Shown here: positions 61,885 through 64,000 of the stretch, piece after piece | Layout: every line of letters begins with the position of its first letter | Numbering within the stretch: the stretch's first letter is position 1 | Assembly (NCBI RefSeq): GCF_001598055.1 | Contig: NZ_CP014844.1 | Location: 2,658,967 to 2,722,966, forward strand | Source of the DNA: Cupriavidus nantongensis | GTDB lineage: Bacteria; Pseudomonadota; Gammaproteobacteria; Burkholderiales; Burkholderiaceae | Direction: 5' to 3' | Length of the DNA stretch: 64,000 bases | Notes under the pieces: generated by a model | What the model was told of the DNA's origin: nothing | The model's database searches: none | Seen by the model: only the letters and a program-made list of their open reading frames with translations | Translations under genes and position numbers: made by a program

Positions 61885-62011
61885 AAGGATTGTCTCTGTG
61901 TAAGATTATTGAACGGAGTGGCTAGAGTTTAGAGACGCGGTCGTTCGGCCTCAACGCACAGGCTTGCGAAAAGATGCGCAATCCTTACGATCCTTTGCTC
62001 CTCACGTTTCC

Positions 62012-62995
62012 ATGCACAGAGCGAATCCCTCGAACGCCCCACTGACGCCCCTCGACCACGAGGGCAAAAAGGGCGCTGTCATCCGGAACTACACCATGGC
62101 GGCCCGGGCGCAGAGCGCCTACTTTGGCATCCACGATCAGAGCAACTGTCTGCCGAACCCGGTGCCGCACCGTCACGAGTACTTCCAGATTTACGTCAAC
62201 ACGCTAGGCGAAACCACTCACTACATTGGGGGCCAGCAGCGGCCCATTCGCCCCGGCACCGTAAGCTTCGTCCTGCCGTTTCTGGTTCACTACATTCCGA
62301 ACGTAGCGGACGGCAAGTTCCACGTAATCAACATCAGCAAAGAGTATCTGCTACCGTCGCTTAACCTTGATGTCTTCGAGTTGTCGGAAGTGCCGCTCGC
62401 GCGCGCGCCAGAGCTTGGTCCCTTCCGCTTTCAGCATTGTCTGGATTTTCAGTTCGATGAACTGGACACCGAGTACCTTCAGGAGCTATGCGAGCGCATG
62501 GCGCAAGAATCCCAGCAATCGCCCAGTGACGATACGGCCAGCAACTTGCTGATCCGCAGCCACTTGCTAAACCTGATTGGCATGGTGTGGCGACGCCACG
62601 GTGACAAGATCCGTCTTTGCGAGGGCAACGGGATGTTGCTGCAGTCGTACAAGCAGTCCGTGCTGCGCTGCATTCGGTATATCACCCAAAACCTTTCGCG
62701 GGAACTGACCTTGGGCGACGCTGCGCAGGCCAGTCATGTATCAGCAACACACCTGGCCCACCTGCTGAAAAGTGAAACCGGAAAGACCTTTCTGGAGATC
62801 GTGACTGAAAGGCGGATCGAGCGGGCAAAGACTTTGCTGGCTTTCACATCCGCCTCGGCCGCAGAAATCGGGCAAAGCACGGGATTCGGTGAACCAAATA
62901 ACTTTGCTAGGCGGTTTCGGCAGATCGTGGGTTCGACACCTTTGGCATATCGACGCCAATTCCAGGACGTGGGCGCGCGAACTTGGGTTGAGTAA
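62012..62995 (+). CDS. AraC-family transcriptional regulator
   Basis: 327 aa. N-terminal cupin-like sensor (VPHRHEYFQIYVNTLGETTH, FVLPFLVHYIPN) and C-terminal two-helix-turn-helix DNA-binding domain (about 232-325): YITQNLSRELTLGDAAQASH, VSATHLAHLLKSETGKTF, GQSTGFGEPNNFARRFRQIV. The ATG at 62012 was chosen; an in-frame TTG lies 48 bp upstream. Divergent from the FAH gene, so it likely controls the catabolic unit. Confidence 0.87.
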   Translation: MHRANPSNAPLTPLDHEGKKGAVIRNYTMAARAQSAYFGIHDQSNCLPNPVPHRHEYFQIYVNTLGETTHYIGGQQRPIRPGTVSFVLPFLVHYIPNVADGKFHVINISKEYLLPSLNLDVFELSEVPLARAPELGPFRFQHCLDFQFDELDTEYLQELCERMAQESQQSPSDDTASNLLIRSHLLNLIGMVWRRHGDKIRLCEGNGMLLQSYKQSVLRCIRYITQNLSRELTLGDAAQASHVSATHLAHLLKSETGKTFLEIVTERRIERAKTLLAFTSASAAEIGQSTGFGEPNNFARRFRQIVGSTPLAYRRQFQDVGARTWVE

Positions 62996-63119
62996 GACCA
63001 CGGTGGTGAGCTGAGGGCTAGCCGATGAGACTGGCATTGTTGGGGCTTTCCACTATTCTTTATTTCAAGCTTCTTATTCGTGATATTTACCTTGTATGTG
63101 TACTGCCCTCCGACTGGCC

Positions 63120-63515
63120 TCAGTATTCCTTGTGCTGCGGAAGCGTATCGGTGATGTCATACCACGACGCCTTGCTGCCGACAAAAACATGACGCTCGGC
63201 CTTCACGCCGGGATCGCTATCAAGCGTACCGAGGGGGAATCCGAATACCTCGGGATTGCAGTCAAATCGCGTCAATATGCTTGAGCCACATTCGCTGCAG
63301 AATCCCTTGTGCTCGCCAGGCGAGGACTCGTAAAACTTGACGGTGTTCTGCCCCGATACCCATTCCCAATCCCTAATCGCCACCTTAGCTCTCGTGCGGA
63401 AGGCCGAGGCATGGAGCTTTCGGCACATCGAACAATGACAATTCAGGACGTCGGTTAGCGGGCCGTGGATTCGGTATTTGATGCGTCCGCAGAGACAACT
63501 GCCGTGCTGGGTCAT
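63120..63515 (-). CDS. GFA/CENP-V family zinc protein
   Basis: 131 aa. GSCLCGRIKY, LNCHCSMCRKLHASAFRT and FCSECGSSILTRF are the zinc-binding CxC, CxxC and CSxC patterns of the glutathione-dependent formaldehyde-activating (GFA) fold. Family members bind S-hydroxymethylglutathione or related thiols; many have unknown roles. The flanks are AT-rich and without other genes. Monocistronic. Confidence 0.85.
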   Translation of the reverse strand: MTQHGSCLCGRIKYRIHGPLTDVLNCHCSMCRKLHASAFRTRAKVAIRDWEWVSGQNTVKFYESSPGEHKGFCSECGSSILTRFDCNPEVFGFPLGTLDSDPGVKAERHVFVGSKASWYDITDTLPQHKEY

Positions 63516-63634
63516 GGGCTTCTCCAGGAAGTGTTGCGATGAATGCCAAATTGGAGAAGATCGTAGGGTGTGCGGAAATTTTGATAAAGTAGCCGCCCAT
63601 GAATGGATTCTTCATGATTTACGAATAATCGACG

Positions 63635-64000
63635 ATGGATCAGCTGTTCAGCATGCAGGTGTTCTGCCAGATCGTGGACTCGGGGAGCATGGCGCAGGCA
63701 GCCCGGGTCCTCGGACTCGCGCCTGCGACGGTGACCGGCGCACTAGCTCGAATAGAAAAACGGCTTGGCGCGCGCCTGCTCGACCGGACGACGCGTCGCA
63801 TCGCCGTGACCGAGGCGGGCAGGCTCTGGTACAAACACGCGAAGCGCATCATTGAACAGTCGCATGAAGCTGAAGATGCGGTCCGGCGCCTTGCGTCGGA
63901 ACCAAGGGGTGAGCTGCGCGTGACATTACCGTTGGGCGTGGCGCTGACCTTTGTGTACCCGCATCTCCATGAGTTCACGGCACGCTTCCCGAGAATCAGC
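63635..64000 (+). CDS. LysR-family transcriptional regulator, N-terminal part
   Basis: First 122 codons; the gene runs past the right edge. Winged helix-turn-helix: MDQLFSMQVFCQIVDSGSMA, QAARVLGLAPATVTGALARI, EKRLGARLLDRTTRRIAVTE, then the start of the effector domain (LRVTLPLGVALTFVYPHLHE). Divergent from the GFA gene; the 119-bp gap may hold their shared control sites. Confidence 0.87.
   Translation, partial: MDQLFSMQVFCQIVDSGSMAQAARVLGLAPATVTGALARIEKRLGARLLDRTTRRIAVTEAGRLWYKHAKRIIEQSHEAEDAVRRLASEPRGELRVTLPLGVALTFVYPHLHEFTARFPRIS

Overview
The window is about 65% GC DNA from a betaproteobacterium of the Burkholderiaceae, most probably Cupriavidus. The evidence is the prpR / prpBC-acnD-prpF arrangement, the Burkholderia-type QueE with a CX14CX2C cluster loop, and a chlorophenol cluster in the exact order tcpRXABCYD described for Cupriavidus necator JMP134. 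No rRNA, tRNA or CRISPR array was recognised.

Region 1 (1-13.3 kb) is core metabolism: a partial MscS-type channel, an HD-GYP protein, an ABM monooxygenase, a cysteine synthase-like enzyme and the methylcitrate cycle for propionate. PrpR (sigma-54 activator) is divergent from prpB, which has a textbook -24/-12 promoter and an upstream inverted repeat. A terminator separates prpC from acnD, and a REP/BIME-like inverted repeat cluster separates acnD from prpF. A secreted asparaginase follows.

Region 2 (13.3-37.6 kb) is mostly chromosomal housekeeping and accessory metabolism: a four-gene unit of two GH13 alpha-glucan enzymes, an Anabaena sensory rhodopsin transducer (ASRT)-family protein and a luciferase-like flavoprotein; MOSC and amidotransferase genes; a penicillin acylase relative; an aldehyde dehydrogenase; the YbiT-type ABC-F protein; ldcA-tadA; queD and queE; a FAD/Rieske oxidoreductase with a DUF2231 membrane protein; and a polyamine pair (PuuB-like oxidase, homospermidine synthase).

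Region 3 (37.6-44.6 kb) holds a large autotransporter with six tandem Ig-like repeats, divergent from two tail-collar/microcystin-dependent-type genes. The second of these is cut and joined to an H-NS tail. Then comes a scrapyard of gene ends: two H-NS pieces, a TPR-protein tail, an IS5-type transposase piece and an unidentified remnant.

Region 4 (44.2-58.2 kb) looks acquired. It is bracketed by a 24-bp near-identical direct repeat (44228 and 58162) and carries an orphan AAA-type ATPase with an array of TGAGAA hexamers over its start, a cupin, an NmrA-like gene with a decayed second copy, a MocR regulator and a complete tcp cluster. TcpX supplies FADH2 to TcpA, TcpB reduces the quinone, TcpC opens the ring, TcpD reduces the maleylacetate, and TcpR is the LysR regulator. 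tcpC appears to have an ATA start codon. A FAD-synthetase paralogue sits directly behind tcpR and may boost FAD for the monooxygenase.

Region 5 (58.4-64 kb) is another junction zone (hydrolase tail fused into a cut TauE gene), followed by a catabolic-looking unit of MFS transporter, polysaccharide deacetylase-family amidohydrolase and fumarylacetoacetate hydrolase-family enzyme with a divergent AraC regulator. A GFA-family protein and the start of a LysR gene complete the window.
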